A DNA stretch of 64,000 bases from Siphonodentalium dalli. Its lineage: Eukaryota; Mollusca; Scaphopoda; Gadilida; Siphonodentaliidae. The notes under the pieces were generated by a model, which searched no databases, was not told where the DNA came from, and was given only the letters and a program-made list of their open reading frames with translations. The position numbers were made by a program, and so were the translations under genes. The stretch is from NCBI GenBank assembly GCA_032622095.1, contig CP136065.1, positions 54,557,949 to 54,621,948 on the forward strand. The letters run 5' to 3'. Shown piece after piece: positions 12,340-22,269 of this stretch. The number at the start of each line of letters is the position of its first letter. The first letter of the stretch is position 1.

Positions 12340-13360
12340 ATTGAGACATATTTTGTGTGAATGGTCCCTAGGTGGCTGGGATTCAGTTCTGTTCAAATGG
12401 GGGTCACATGGTCAAAAAAGTGACATAGTTAGGGACATAACTCTTTCCATCCATAGTTATTCTTAAAATATCTTCTCAAGAATCATCGGGGCTATTTAAC
12501 TTGTAATGGTATGGAAGGTCCTTGTGTGACAGGGATACAGATGTGTTAAAATGAGGTCACCTGGGCAAATAAGGGCGGAGCCAGGGACATAACTTGTCCA
12601 TCCATTGTAATTCTTAAAATGTCTTCCTATCAAGAACCATCAGGTCTATTCAGCTTATATTTGGAATGGGTGAGAAGGATTCAGATTTGATTCAGAATTG
12701 GATCACTGGGTCAAATAGGGTCAGAGCCACGGACATAATTCTTCCCCTCATTAATTATTTTTAAAACATCTTCTCAAGAACCATTTGGCATATTTAGCAT
12801 ACATTTTGGTATAGAGAGTCCTTGGGTGACTGGTATTCAGATCTGTTGAAATGGGTTCACCAGGTCAAAAAGGGGTGCGACCAGGGACATAACTCTTCCC
12901 CCATAGTAATTCTTAAAATGGCTCCTCCTGAAGAGCGATCAGTCCTATTTAGCTTACTAGTATATGTAGTAACTAGTATGGAGGGTCCTTGTGTTACTTG
13001 GGACTGGGTTACACGATTTGTTAAAATGGGTTCGACCAATCAAGAAATGGCATTTTGTGTATATTGCCTATGGAGAGTTGGGATTAAAATTTGTTTGTAT
13101 GGGGTCCACCATTAAAAAATGGGGGCATGTCAGGTTGTAACTTTGCCACAGTTAGGAAAGCTTGAAGTATCAGTTGTAAAATTCCAATATGTGCAAAGGA
13201 ATTTTATGAACTTGGGAGTGTGCTTGCTTCAGTTGGGAGGGAGCAGACTATGGACTATGTGGGGTGGGGGGGGGGGGGATTTGGACCATATTTCAACGTG
13301 GACACCCCACTGCTCAACAGAGACCCTCTAGACTACGTCCCTCTTTATGACTACTTGTTT
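12340..13360. repeat. Dispersed 'gttcatatttgg' repeat array
   Basis: About five diverged units with 'ggtccttgggtgac', 'cagatttgtt', 'gggacataactctt' and 'taattcttaaaa'. A 13-G run lies near 13266-13278. Open frames at 12822-13115 and 13119-13331 are repeat translations. Confidence 0.6.
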
Positions 13361-13469
13361 TTGAGTGACTTTGACAAGTACTAACTCTTATGGTCTTCCG
13401 AGTCTCAGTCTTTACAGTCTGATGAGCGACCCCACAGTCATTTTTGTTACATGGTGGAACCGGTCGTAT

Positions 13470-13871
13470 TATAAGTTAAGGATTAACAGTGTCGTTTCTG
13501 CTCGAGTTATCGACTTGAGGGTTGGATTTTTGGTACATGCAGATTTATTCAGCATGATAGTACATGCCCCATCTCGTTCTGTCCCCTGGGAGTGTTACTG
13601 TCTGTGTTTTTGCGTACATGTATGTTGCGGATTGCAGAGGGGTATTCACTGCATGATAGTATATCCCTTACCATGGTCAGGCAGCTAGATCGAGAGGTGT
13701 GGTCGGTCTTTTTTATTTTGTGTAACTGCGGAAAGGCCGTTTCCGCTCGAGCTATCGACTTGGGGTTGGAACTTTAGTACATACAGGTCTAGTCTGCACG
13801 ATATAGCATGCCCCAATTCGCTCGGACCCCTGCTGCGGTATAGTCAGGTGCGGTCGGCTTTTAGTAGGACC
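13470..13871 (-). repeat. Solo inverted arm of the 353-bp foldback family
   Basis: Reverse-orientation unit containing 'cgagctatcgacttggggtt', 'gcatgatagta' and 'ccatggtcaggcag', ending with the terminal repeat (cggtcggcttttagtaggacc) at 13871. The segmental-duplication homology to copy 2 resumes immediately after this end, so the relic marks an insertion edge. Open frames at 13365-13940 are shadows. Confidence 0.65.
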
Positions 13872-13966
13872 CATCCGGACAGAAATACTGGTTATTAAAT
13901 TCCTCCGAATATTTTCAGGCGACAATAAACGCAAAGACATAAATAAGCATCATGAGGGTGGAAATA

Positions 13967-14178
13967 CAGTAATGCCCTAAATAATCGACTCCTTAACCAC
14001 AGCAGAATTTATGGGTAACTTTTCAGGATTTACTCGGAAATATGGCTTGTTGCCATTCATCAGAAAGCTCTCACAGAGCCTTCTGATGAATGGCAACAAG
14101 CCATATTTCCGACAAAATCCTGAAAAGTTACCCATAATTCTGCTGTGGTTAAGGAGTTGATTATTTAGGACATTACTG
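13967..14178. mobile_element. Palindromic TA MITE, copy 4, with paralogous empty site
   Basis: Full inverted repeat starting cagtaatgccctaaataatc, with TA at 13965-13966 and 14179-14180. In block B the same flanks are joined without an insert ('gggtggaaat' then 'gaaatgtgcatgcagg', near 25220-25255). The MITE therefore entered copy 1 after the METTL7 duplication. Confidence 0.85.
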
Positions 14179-14227
14179 TAGTGCGAAACGTGCATGCAGG
14201 TTCAATTGGAATACAAAAATTACGCAT

Positions 14228-14458
14228 TTATTTTGTGGCAATACCATATATAACAGAATACAATTTAAATATTCCCCTGTGTGTGTACTCGATGCTGACG
14301 TCGGCAAATCCTGTATGTTCTATCCTGCTCTGAGTGTCTCTTATTATCCTACAACCAAAGAACATTATAATCCAGAGTGGGTTGAAGCATCTCGCAATGA
14401 AGTACGACAATGTTCTCTTCGCTGGTGCCACATGTTCTATGAAATAAAATCTTCCACC
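14228..14458 (-). CDS. METTL7-like methyltransferase copy 1, exon 2
   Basis: Terminal coding exon of copy 1. The acceptor reads ttttttcag before GGT at 14458, phase 0, and the frame gives 76 residues beginning GGRFYFIEHVAPAKRT and ending IYGIATK with a TAA stop. It supplies the C-terminal part of the Rossmann-type methyltransferase fold; GG(R/A)FYF(I/M)EHV directly follows the 'LKP' end of exon 1, as in animal METTL7A/B. An AATAAA overlaps the stop codon (14227-14232), so polyadenylation may be very close. The plus-strand frame at 14279-14557 is a shadow. Confidence 0.9.
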   Translation of the reverse strand, partial: GGRFYFIEHVAPAKRTLSYFIARCFNPLWIIMFFGCRIIRDTQSRIEHTGFADVSIEYTHRGIFKLYSVIYGIATK

Positions 14459-14577
14459 CTGAAAAAAGAGGCGAAAACACAAATATTAGGGAGGTTTATA
14501 TTGAAAATTCTAACTTCACTGGTCAAGAAATATCAGACTATACCAATAAAACAATAAGCTAACTGTCCGGGCACTCT

Positions 14578-14636
14578 AAATCGTGTTGGGTTAATTTTTA
14601 CCCAAATTGGGTGAATTTTTTACCCAACACAATCGT
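14578..14636. repeat. Intronic hairpin (TTGGGT/ACCCAA)
   Basis: Inverted repeat in the copy 1 intron: cgtgttgggttaa pairs with ttacccaacacaatcg around an inner 'acccaaattgggt'. A related sequence survives in block B near 25587-25640, so it predates the duplication. Confidence 0.55.
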
Positions 14637-15917
14637 ACATATTGTACTATTCGGTAAGGGCCCATGCAATTTATAATTTCCAATGTACCCACCCCTTAAA
14701 CCAGACTCAACATTCCCAAGTTGCAGAAGTTCGGGAAAAGTATCACAATGAATGCTCTGTGTTGCTCCACACTGAAGAGCTGGACGGAATGTTTCTATAT
14801 TATATGAACTGAATAAGTTTTATGTGGTCTATAAAAGTCCACACAAGAGCATTTAGCATATTTATCGACCTAGTTCGATCCCAGGAACAAAAACAGGATA
14901 TAAACAAGCTTTAAGCCGCCAAAACTTAACAGTAAACTGTTGTATCAAAATGAGTGAAATTCATTTAGAAGTCTTCAACTTTCCGGACCAAATATCTGTA
15001 TTATTACCTCATCGAGATAAAATCAAACAAAAAATAATACATAAAGACAAAATAAAAAAACGCTCTTTATTTTTGTAAATAGAAGAGAGGAAACAAAATA
15101 CTAAGGTGATAATCTATATAACAAAAAGTCATTCCTGTTCTTCTGATGCATATATGTGCAATCGACATATATGTTATTATATTTGTACTAGTTAGTATCA
15201 GAGACATTGCAACGGGGGGGGGGGGGGGTTGACTAGTATTATTATGAATAACTGCTTGCTCTCTGAATTAACAAAGCAAAAACTTGAGTATAGGGCTATC
15301 GGTATTTTACCTCAACGATACATTCCTCATGTGCGACGCATACCCCGCCCCCAATCCATGTAAATGTAATTATCACATTAAAAATGGTGTTCTTGCACTC
15401 ATTTCACCACATTTAATATCTGTTCAAAAATTATATTTACATATTTTGATGACAATAACTATATTGTTTACATTAACAGCATAATGCATTTATCTAATGC
15501 ACGCGTTGTTCATATAGCGTTGGCCGTTAATTTCTTTCGCGCTCGGTTCCACTTGAATAGACCTTTACTCGACTAATTAACATTATTATATCAGCGACTT
15601 TAATTGAATACTAATTTTTGAAACTCAACCATCAAATCTGGTATAAAAATGTCGTATTACTTCAATGCCAGATCGTTTCAATGGTTACAGGTTAACTGGG
15701 GTTAATGTGACTACTCTATTTTTTATCCCTAAAGAACCGGATTAAGTTTTAATAGTATCTAACATGGTATTTATATGAACTCTGGTTAATTGATCACTGT
15801 CGTATAACAAAAACTGGTCCTAGGATTAACCGGTTAATCGTTTCTTGTGATATGTTAAGCTGCATAGCGCAATCATAATGAAGATGTATACTTATAATTC
15901 CATATAATTAAGCTTAC

Positions 15918-16424
15918 TGGTTTTAGAATCCGGTGTATTTCTTTAAGAGCAACATCTGGATTGTAGACTGTACATAGAACGAAAGTCACAACAACAACAT
16001 CGCATGAGGCATCTGGAATATCTTCTCTCAAATCTTCCGCAAAGGCCACAATGAATTTCTTGAAGTTCAAATGTCTATTTGCCGTTAGGTTTTCTTTAAG
16101 ATACTTCTCGAAATATGGGTTTGGGTCCACACATATGACGTCAGCGCCACGTGGGTAATATTTGAAATTAGATCCTGATCCACATCCGATTTCCACTATA
16201 CGTGATGCAGACGACGATTTCCGGAGAGATTCGAATAATTCGTCTTTTCTGTTTCCCACCAATCCGTGAACACGTTGCATAAGTTTGTCGATTGCGTATG
16301 CACCGAACAAATCATAAAACTTCCAAAGGGAATTTCTACAGATATATAATGCACCAATTATCACAACAAGAGGTAGAAGTCTCTCCCATATAATATCCTG
16401 TACAAAAACATCCACATTCGCCAT
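15918..16424 (-). CDS. METTL7/TMT1-like methyltransferase copy 1, exon 1
   Basis: The first coding exon, 169 codons, starts at ATG 16424 (aaaaatggcg, good initiation context) and ends AAA CCA before the donor GTAAGC at 15917, phase 0. With exon 2 the protein is 245 aa, close to the human METTL7A length (244). Residues ~13-33 (LLPLVVIIGALYIC) form a membrane anchor typical of these ER/lipid-droplet proteins. SAM motif I is VEIGCGSGSN (77-86), the acidic ribose-contact residue is D100 in VDPNP, and the following block is AFAEDLREDIPDASCDVV. In mammals METTL7A/B act as alkyl thiol S-methyltransferases; that substrate is transferred from the family, not shown here. The intron (14459-15917) is 1.46 kb. 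All landmark residues are intact, so it looks functional. Confidence 0.92.
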
Positions 16425-16584
16425 TTTTATATTTCCAGAAATATGTGAAGAGACATATGTGACATATATGTGGTGAATTATTTGTCCTCAATAATGCGCT
16501 CTTATCTATACGTATATGAACCACCGCTTTGAATTGTGCTGTTTAATGACAGCGCGTTATCAGTTAAAAAAATATCATTACTGT

Positions 16585-16593
16585 TATTTATAG
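16585..16593 (-). promoter_or_regulatory. TATA box of METTL7 copy 1
   Basis: On the gene strand this reads CTATAAATA, about 160 bp upstream of the ATG. The surrounding block (ctataaataacagtaatg on the gene strand) is kept in copy 2 at 32918-32926, also about 156 bp upstream. Conservation in both duplicates supports a real core promoter. Confidence 0.6.
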
Positions 16594-16669
16594 CTCGCTG
16601 TCTAATCACTATAGGACGGAAACAATATGTTAACTCTTTATATACTGAATGTATCCTCCCATTCAGTTA

Positions 16670-16885
16670 TATACTATTAACACTGAAGTGTTAAACGCTA
16701 CACTTGACAAGTGTTAAAACCAACTGACACTTGTGATTGTTTATTTAACATTCCAAGTGTTACAATTCTAGCACTCTGCCAAGTGTCCTGACAGTTTGAG
16801 TACACTTACCAAGTGTTCTACCCGTTTTACCCCTGTAAGTGTTTAACACTTCGGGTGTTACAATTCTAGAACTTCACCACATGTG
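16670..16885. promoter_or_regulatory. Cluster of AAGTGTT/AACACTT words upstream of copy 1
   Basis: In about 200 bp the word AAGTGT or its complement ACACTT occurs roughly nine times (for example gaagtgttaa, cacttgacaagtgtt, ccaagtgttac, taagtgtttaacacttc). It starts about 250 bp upstream of the copy 1 ATG. CAAGTG is the known core of NK2-type homeodomain sites, and GTGTTA resembles T-box half-sites. Alternatively it is a degenerate simple repeat. I see no such cluster upstream of copies 2 or 3. Confidence 0.4.
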
Positions 16886-16940
16886 TTGCAATTTCTTGTC
16901 CCACAAAGCAATGATTAATATTTGTTCAACACTTACTTAT

Positions 16941-17150
16941 TATCAATTCTGAAGGTTATCGGTGTGGGCAAGATCATGGCCTGCGCCTGGGGGGGGGGGG
17001 GCTAGTGCTGCACATATTGCAATTGTTGTTAAAATATGCCTGTTATTTTGCAATTATCAATTCTGAAGGGTATCAGGGTGTGGCAAGATTCTGGCCTGGG
17101 TCTGGGGATGCTGCCCAAATTTCAGCTGTTGTTGACCCAATATGACAGTT
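16941..17150. repeat. Tandem duplication, 114-bp unit
   Basis: tatcaattctgaagg occurs at 16941 and 17055 and both are followed by 'ggcaagat' and 'tggcctg'. The first unit has gained a 13-G run (16989-17001). Non-coding. Confidence 0.6.
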
Positions 17151-17157
17151 TTTTTTG

Positions 17158-17660
17158 TGTGTGTTCATCTTTCGCCCGGCGCAGATTGTTACCAATGTTA
17201 ACTGGCCGACGCCCTAATACAATATTGATGAGTGATTTACTCAACGACGACAATGTAACACATCTCCGCAAGTTGTGCGAATTTAATAAGCTTGTAAATC
17301 GAGAAATGACCGAATAACTCAGCTAGACAATAAGTCGAACAAGCATTATCATAATTTGTGCAAGAACAGTACCATATACGCATACACATAGTTATTGATA
17401 TATAATTATAAATATGTATATGTAGGCATATACAATAAATTTATTTAGTTGTATATGCTTATATATATTTACAATATTCATATACATGTTACAGTATTAT
17501 ACATCTATGTAGCGATGAAGGTTATGTAATATAATCCATGTATACAACATTTGTCACCCGGATGCTCACATGTTTATGTATATATTTAAATTGTCATTAT
17601 CTCCATACCTATGTATAGGTTATTAGGTTTATGAGAAATAAACTGATTGATTGATTGATT
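17158..17660 (+). mobile_element. 5'-truncated LINE 3' end with ATTG tail
   Basis: A short C-terminal coding remnant (GRRPNTILMSDLLNDDN, then LRKLCEFNKLVNREMTE, stop near 17316) is followed by about 310 bp of AT-rich 3' sequence. It ends aataaactgattgattgattgattg, a short tandem tail typical of CR1-like non-LTR retrotransposons. The 5' boundary near 17158 is approximate. Family is inferred from the tail style and the C-terminal leucine/cysteine pattern. Confidence 0.6.
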
Positions 17661-17791
17661 GGGAGAAGTTATAATCATGTCCCCAAAGCTTGTGACCAGG
17701 CCGATGCTATACGCTGGTGATGGGTGTGTGCAAGTTGGAAGGAAATCCACAAGTTAGGGTGTATGGGAGGCCCTTTTCACATTTATTATTT

Positions 17792-17888
17792 ATTTGCGCT
17801 TGAGCGCAAATATTTGCGCTGAAACGTAAATCATTTGCGCTTAAGCGCAAATATATTTCCATCAATTTATTTGCGCTTAAGCGCAAAT
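17792..17888. repeat. Cluster of four 20-bp palindromes
   Basis: ATTTGCGCTTAAGCGCAAAT or a variant occurs at 17792-17811 (TTGAGC centre), 17812-17831 (decayed half), 17833-17852 and 17869-17888. Each is self-complementary over 20 bases and three are perfect or one base off. They could be binding sites for a dimeric DNA-binding protein or a transposon-end cluster; nothing in the sequence decides this. Confidence 0.7.
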
Positions 17889-18243
17889 ACCTAACACTCC
17901 CTTACTTCCCTCTGATTGTGAATGATTGAGTCCATCGCATAGTATATTATCATGGGCCCATAGTAGTAGCCCCATACAGACTCGAAAGTTGAAGAAAAAA
18001 CATATTTCCATATGCATATCAGCATCTCTGTCCCTGATATCCCAATAATTGGTGCCTCATTCCCAGCGCTCTAGTATATGTTATTAAAGGGACATCTCCT
18101 GCACAGATATATACCATTTTCATGGCCATAAATATGGAATTAGGGGTTACTTGGGGCTTGCTTCCCTCATATGGTGTACTTATTGACTTAAAATAGGAGA
18201 AAATCCCCTATTTTCATAGTTCATATAAACCAAATAAAGCCCC

Positions 18244-18807
18244 ATGCGACGATGAAATAACTTTCGGCATCATTAAACAAGGACCCGTGACTCTACTTAA
18301 TAGACTAGAGAGAATTTACAATAACCCTAAACAACTGGAATTCAGAATTCAAAAACAACTTAAAGATCTCGAAAGATGGTGCTGAAAGTACATGATGCAA
18401 AAAAACAAAAACAAACAAACAAACAACACAATTAATAGTATTCAGCAGAAGGAAAACAATCGAAATCAAACTTTCTATTTTTGGGATATATTATATGTTA
18501 TGTTACAGGTGTATTTTATGGTATTATATTTACATAACCCGTGTTACACCAAATAATGTTCATTGATTGGTCAACTGTCAAATGTGTCATGCGTTTAATA
18601 TCTCAATAAAACACCCCACAAAAAAAGACGTCATATATTGTTGACCCGAATAACTGTGTGTGGCTGGTAAAATAACTGACCGTATTTGTTAAGTTCGCGG
18701 CCATAGACTAATCCTGGAATACGCCAACCCAGCTTGGGGCTGTGCGCCTGATTCTACATTGAAGAAACTAGATGACCTCCAATATGGCGCTGCCCGACTT
18801 GTCTCTT
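18244..18807 (+). pseudogene. Decayed LINE reverse transcriptase fragment (D)
   Basis: Piece 1 (18244-18484) translates across frames to a post-catalytic RT segment: DDEITFGIIKQG, then LNRLERIYNN, DLERWC, and LIVFSRRKTIEIKLSIFG. Piece 2 (18697-18807) gives RLILEYANPAWGCAPD then STLKKLDDLQYGAARLVS, the usual 'EYA..WGC...KLD..Q..AARLV' motif downstream of RT. About 210 bp of unrelated AT-rich sequence separates them. Stops and frameshifts make it inactive. Confidence 0.75.
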
Positions 18808-18963
18808 AATTGGAGCACTCGTTCAACGCCAAGAGAGCGTCTTCTAAAGTTATGACTTGGGGTGGTAAGCCGCAAACGAACAAATGGTTATTGGCGCCCA
18901 GAGATACATTTCCAAATCGAAACGTTTTACTTGTACTTAGTCATTGTAAATATAGTCCAATAA

Positions 18964-19358
18964 CCCTTTACCCAACAGAAGGGCCCTGTGCCAATGCATT
19001 CTCTTATATATGCGAGTCGACCATAGGTCGCCTCGCATATATAAGAAAATGCATTGGCTTAACACATTAAAAATCATAAAATTGTTAAAGAATGTAAGAA
19101 AAAATGGTAAAAAGTGTTAAAAAAAAGATTTTTTTTAGGCCAATGCATTCTCTTATATATATGCGAGGCGACCTATGGTCGACTCGCATATATAAGAGAA
19201 TGCATTGGCACAGGGCATAACTGTAACTATCACAATGTGGTCAAGGAGCCGGTTCCAATGATATCCATATTTGTATGGTTCTGTTGAGACAGATCGAAGA
19301 TATTTTAGGCTGTTGAAGCTTTATTTGGCCGGTTTTGGCCGGTTTGTTGGGTAAAGGG
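18964..19358 (+). mobile_element. Twin-hairpin TTAA-type element, 395 bp
   Basis: Starts ccctttacccaaca and ends tgttgggtaaaggg, a 14-bp perfect terminal repeat, flanked by ATAA at 18960-18963 and 19359-19362. Two ~67-bp hairpins with stem 'ccaatgcattctcttatata' and core 'tgcgag' lie at about 18991-19058 and 19139-19209. CCC/GGG tips and a 4-bp duplication suggest piggyBac; ATAA instead of TTAA is unusual. The sister at 44440-44887 is in the opposite orientation with TTAA. Non-coding. Confidence 0.8.
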
Positions 19359-19924
19359 ATAAACGCATGCAGGTGTAGTAGTTGCGTTGTGTCAGCTTCC
19401 TTTCCCCTCACAGTTCCTCATAAAGGTCTCATCACATTTGTTGCATCCTATATGCTAGTCTCTCATTGAAGCTATAATGTACTATTGTATTACCGCATCA
19501 ATTCATTACTTAATTATTGCCAAATTGTGAGGAGCGGGGCAAATATGTAGTTAGCACTTGTCTCCCAATACCTGCATGTCTGTCATATATACTTTTGTAC
19601 TGGCAATTAAATATATTTAACTAAATAGACTAATCCATCGATCATACAGCGTTCACTAGCTGGTTTACGTCGAAGTAAACTTGGATCAGGATTAACAATG
19701 CATGGCAAAGGTGAATTGCATTCCCCAGTCCACCCTGTTTTGACTGTCCATCAACCAAATTAGAAGAACTTTGAATTTACAATCCAGATTTGTTCAAGTT
19801 GGGTTGGGTTGACAAAAGGGACAGGACTTTTTAAGTTTAACAATAAAGTTTAATAAACCATTTGATAGTAATGAATGTTCATACCAACAGTATACATTCT
19901 GATTAAATATGTGAAATAAGCGAG
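19359..19924. other. Non-coding DNA with LINE-like scraps
   Basis: Nothing firm. The spelling 'cagatttgttcaagttggg' near 19788 recalls the dispersed repeat of 7461-8220. Confidence 0.3.
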
Positions 19925-20167
19925 GTCACTGGGTCGCGGCCATATTGGGATTCATCCAGCTCCGTTCCGTGGTTTCAGAGATTCTTCCAGCCCCGGTTCC
20001 GTGGTTTTAATGCTACTGGCCAAAGTTTTTGAGTAGCATTTCCATATATGGAGCTTTTGAATTATTCATGACTTCCGTATATGGAATGCTACTACAAGAC
20101 TTTGACCTGTAGCACTAAAACCATGGAACCGGACCCGATGGATCCAATATGGCCGCGAGTTAGTGAC
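19925..20167. repeat. Inverted-repeat element with GGCCATATTGG ends
   Basis: Ends gtcact...tcgcggccatattgg (19925-19948) and its complement (20144-20167) differ only at three spacer bases. Nested inside are 'ggttccgtggtttt'/'aaaaccatggaacc' and 'gtagcatttccatatatgg'/'tatatggaatgctac' pairs, so the whole 243 bp can fold. Non-coding; class unknown. Confidence 0.65.
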
Positions 20168-20819
20168 AGGGCGTATTGATATTTTGGTATCTCGACTCTA
20201 TTTCACACGGCTCAAAGACACAAGCAGCCCAGATAAAAAAAACATCCAGTGTTGTCCAGTCCAGCACAGACTGTTAATGCACAATTGTAAAATATTAGGT
20301 TAAACATATTTATTGGATAAATAATAAGGATATGGACACCAGTGCTATAGCCACCTAAGTTTACCCCGCTCCGATTCTAAAAACATTTTGGAAATTATAA
20401 AACATGACAGTATATATAATATAATTGAATGAGTACTAATTAGTTGTCAAAAGATAACAGAATATTAATCTAAATTTTTAAATGTCCAATGATAACAAAA
20501 GTAAAGTAAAATGTTATTTTACTTTGGCAACAGGTAAAAATAAAGCAGACTTGTATATTTATCAGATCAAATTTGTTTTGTTTTTTTTCAAACAAAAAAC
20601 GCAAAATGATTGAAAGTACAATCGAGGTTTGGGTCAGTTTTCAATCATTACACAGCCATTGTTAAGCTGTTTCAGACATATTTGTAACTTAATACGCCAT
20701 GCAGAAAATGTCAGCGTCTTGAATAGTTAAATTGATTCAAGTGGGTTCAGGCTTAGTAACAAAAATATGCATATATAAGTTTGTCATTAAAAAATACATT
20801 TATAAAAACAGTTACTACG
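20168..20819. other. Non-coding AT-rich DNA
   Basis: Nothing recognised. Confidence 0.35.
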
Positions 20820-22265
20820 AAGACCTCGAAAATGACAATTTATGATGATGCACAAAATGCCATATTCCTTGCTAGGACGAATACATATATACCATCAATG
20901 AATATGTCAACGAGCACTCAGATGAACAGAAAGAGACTAACAGAGGAGAAGGAAAAGAGAAAAACACAAAACCTTTCTGAAGATTCATGAAAGCTAAAAG
21001 ACAACATAACATCGGCATACCTCCGCTAAAGAGAGGAACAAGATTAACCACAAACTTCATTGAGAAAGCAGAACTACTCATAAATCAGTTCCGGTTAGTT
21101 TACCGTCCAGGCAAGGACCCAGATAAAGTACGAACTACCAGACCTACCTAAAAGGTACTGGGAATAGATAAACCAGGAATAGTTAAAGCTATACTAAAAG
21201 ACACAATAACATTCAAAGCTCCTGGCCCCGAAAATTTCCAAACACAGCCCTGAACGTATGTGTTGATGCATGCACAACCTGAGGATAGATGTTATAAGAA
21301 ACACAAACAGATGGCATACGAATCAACAGTCAGATCGACCATCGAACACGCAGATGAGGTATGTGACCCATATCTGGAGAAAGACACAAATGATGTAGAA
21401 AGAATCCACAAGTAAAGAGATGGGTTCATCAAAAACGACGACCACACAATGCGGTGGAGCCATTACACGCCCACCAGAGTCAGACGAGAGTATGCCATTT
21501 TAAGAATCGAGATATACTATATAGTTATACAAATAAGTTCATATATAGCGTATATGGTAATTAAAGGTCGTGGCAAGTAGTGCTGTGCATCAAATAAATC
21601 CTACATGGACTTATTTGTTTATATAAATAAGCTCACATACGATTGTTTTGATCATGCACCATTTAGGTTTATAATTTCATATCCAGCGTACTTCATTTTA
21701 AAATAAAGTCTTTGGGCTTATTTGTGTACTTTGAAATAAGTTCTATATGAGCGTAATTCAGATTCAAATAATGCCTATATGGGCTTATTTGTGTGTTTTG
21801 AAACAAGTTTTATATGAGCTTATTTTCGGGAGAACAGGCTGATTCAGTAATGGATGGATGGGTTGGTGTCGGCTATTTATCAGAGGACACACTAAGACCT
21901 ATAAAAAGAACGGAAAGAAATTGAAGGCGAAAACATGCACAGGCTTCGAAACAACAAATTTTGTCTAAGAGGAAAAGTTATCAACTCCAATTCAATCGAA
22001 AGAATATTCGAACTAATTTAGCACAAGATGGACACTCGTTCTTTGTTCGAACTATTGCGAAATGGAACAGCCTGGGCCTGCCTGGCAGATAGTGAATGCG
22101 AAGATCGGCTGATATAACGACATATTCCCTACACGGCGTATACACAATCGAAAGCTCCGATACCGAGGACCATGCATACAGATACATATATTTATAACAG
22201 GTTACATAACCCACTTCCCCCGAAAAGAGGTGGCTTTTTTTTGTGGCGTTGTCTTTTTTTAAGAT
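20820..22265 (+). pseudogene. Internally deleted LINE (C)
   Basis: Four recognisable coding blocks occur in order. (1) A linker before RT around 20980-21115: FMKAKRQHNIGIPPLKRG then FIEKAELLINQFRLVYRP. (2) The start of RT at about 21160-21265: DKPGIVKAILKDTITFKAPG. (3) A post-RT block at about 21300-21500: QMAYESTVRSTIEHADEV then YLEKDTNDVERI. (4) The C-terminal block at about 21985-22150: FNRKNIRTNLAQDGHSFFV then RTIAKWNSLGLPG and LHGVYT. Most of the RT domain, including the catalytic box, is missing between blocks 2 and 3. An AT-rich insert (21540-21830) separates blocks 3 and 4. The minus frame at 21981-22268 is a shadow. Confidence 0.75.
21540..21830. repeat. AT-rich insert with 'gcttatttgtgt' repeats
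   Basis: Repeated 'cttatttgtgt...ttgaaataagttctatatgagc' motifs (near 21718, 21783 and variants at 21607 and 21530) within LINE C. It interrupts the LINE homology, so it is younger than the LINE or part of its decay. Non-coding. Confidence 0.45.
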
Positions 22266-22269
22266 CAAA

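Larger units (their letters stand above)
13873..16600. repeat. Segmental duplication block A (METTL7 copy 1)
   Basis: Matches block B (about 25138-32990) from downstream of exon 2, through exon 2, parts of the intron and exon 1, to the TATA region. Shared landmarks include 'aaataagcatc' with 'gggtggaaat', 'cgtgcatgcaggtt', the 'cccaaattgggt' hairpin, 'acctcaacgat', 'aatctggtat' and 'tcttgtgatatgttaag'. Block A is compact (2.7 kb). Block B is nearly three times longer because of insertions. Confidence 0.8.

Noticed and set aside
14279-14557. Plus-strand ORF over METTL7 exon 2 (and its twin at 25325-25537)
   Set aside because: Antisense shadow of the minus-strand exon; the two copies' sense frames are conserved with splice sites.
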